A stretch of DNA of 22,548 nt, from positions 1 through 22,548 of the forward strand of contig CAZRSA010000035.1 of assembly GCA_964602525.1 (NCBI GenBank), read 5' to 3'. The notes under the pieces were generated by a model, which saw only the letters and a list, made by a program, of their open reading frames with translations, searched no databases and had not been told where the DNA came from. The position numbers and the translations under genes were made by a program. This document shows, in pieces, positions 22,548-22,548 of this stretch (the stretch's first letter is position 1; the number at the start of each line of letters is the position of its first letter). Source of the stretch: Lentisalinibacter sp964602525 (GTDB lineage: Bacteria; Pseudomonadota; Gammaproteobacteria; Steroidobacterales; Woeseiaceae).

Positions 22548-22548
22548 G

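Overview
The window is a high-GC gammaproteobacterial chromosome segment. The smc-zipA-ligA block, a PhaR-type regulator, a DksA paralogue and several acid-rich proteins (NusA tail, ZipA linker) fit a Chromatiales/Ectothiorhodospiraceae-like, possibly halophilic, organism. That taxonomic guess is inference from gene content and style, not from a marker search.

Positions 1-8411 (+ strand) hold the classical transcription/translation operon in its usual order: rimP (5' end cut off by the window), nusA, infB, rbfA, truB, rpsO, pnp. Gaps are short. A sigma70-like promoter lies in front of rpsO, a long hairpin lies in the pnp leader, and a strong intrinsic terminator follows pnp. These genes cover ribosome 30S maturation (RimP, RbfA, S15), initiation (IF2), tRNA psi55 formation (TruB), transcription elongation/antitermination (NusA) and mRNA decay (PNPase).

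Positions 8383-12478 are on the - strand: queF, dksA, gluQ, phaR, then a YheT-like alpha/beta hydrolase that converges on pnp. dksA-gluQ is a well known pair. The DksA here carries a roughly 100-residue Lys/Ala histone-H1-like N-terminal tail and has lost two of the four zinc cysteines. Between phaR and the hydrolase there is a promoter-like site followed about 100 nt later by a strong terminator, which looks like a small RNA or an attenuator.

Positions 12594-18891 (+) hold smc, zipA and ligA: chromosome condensation, divisome anchoring and DNA ligation.

From about 18,900 to the end the sequence changes: G+C drops visibly, intergenic DNA lengthens and the genes are no longer housekeeping. 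Two divergent paralogues of an uncharacterised family with a helix-turn-helix-like segment (they look like DUF6502) are followed by an exported protein. That protein has 25 tandem nonapeptides of consensus x-A-I-(Q/A)-V-G-S-G-(A/V) and a C-terminal tandem DUF5666-like beta domain. The second paralogue and the repeat protein look like one transcription unit. The first has a near-ideal promoter placing its start codon at the predicted transcription start (leaderless mRNA). This three-gene cassette is the strongest candidate for an undescribed system. Its function cannot be read from the sequence; an exported beta-solenoid under dedicated regulators is the working idea.
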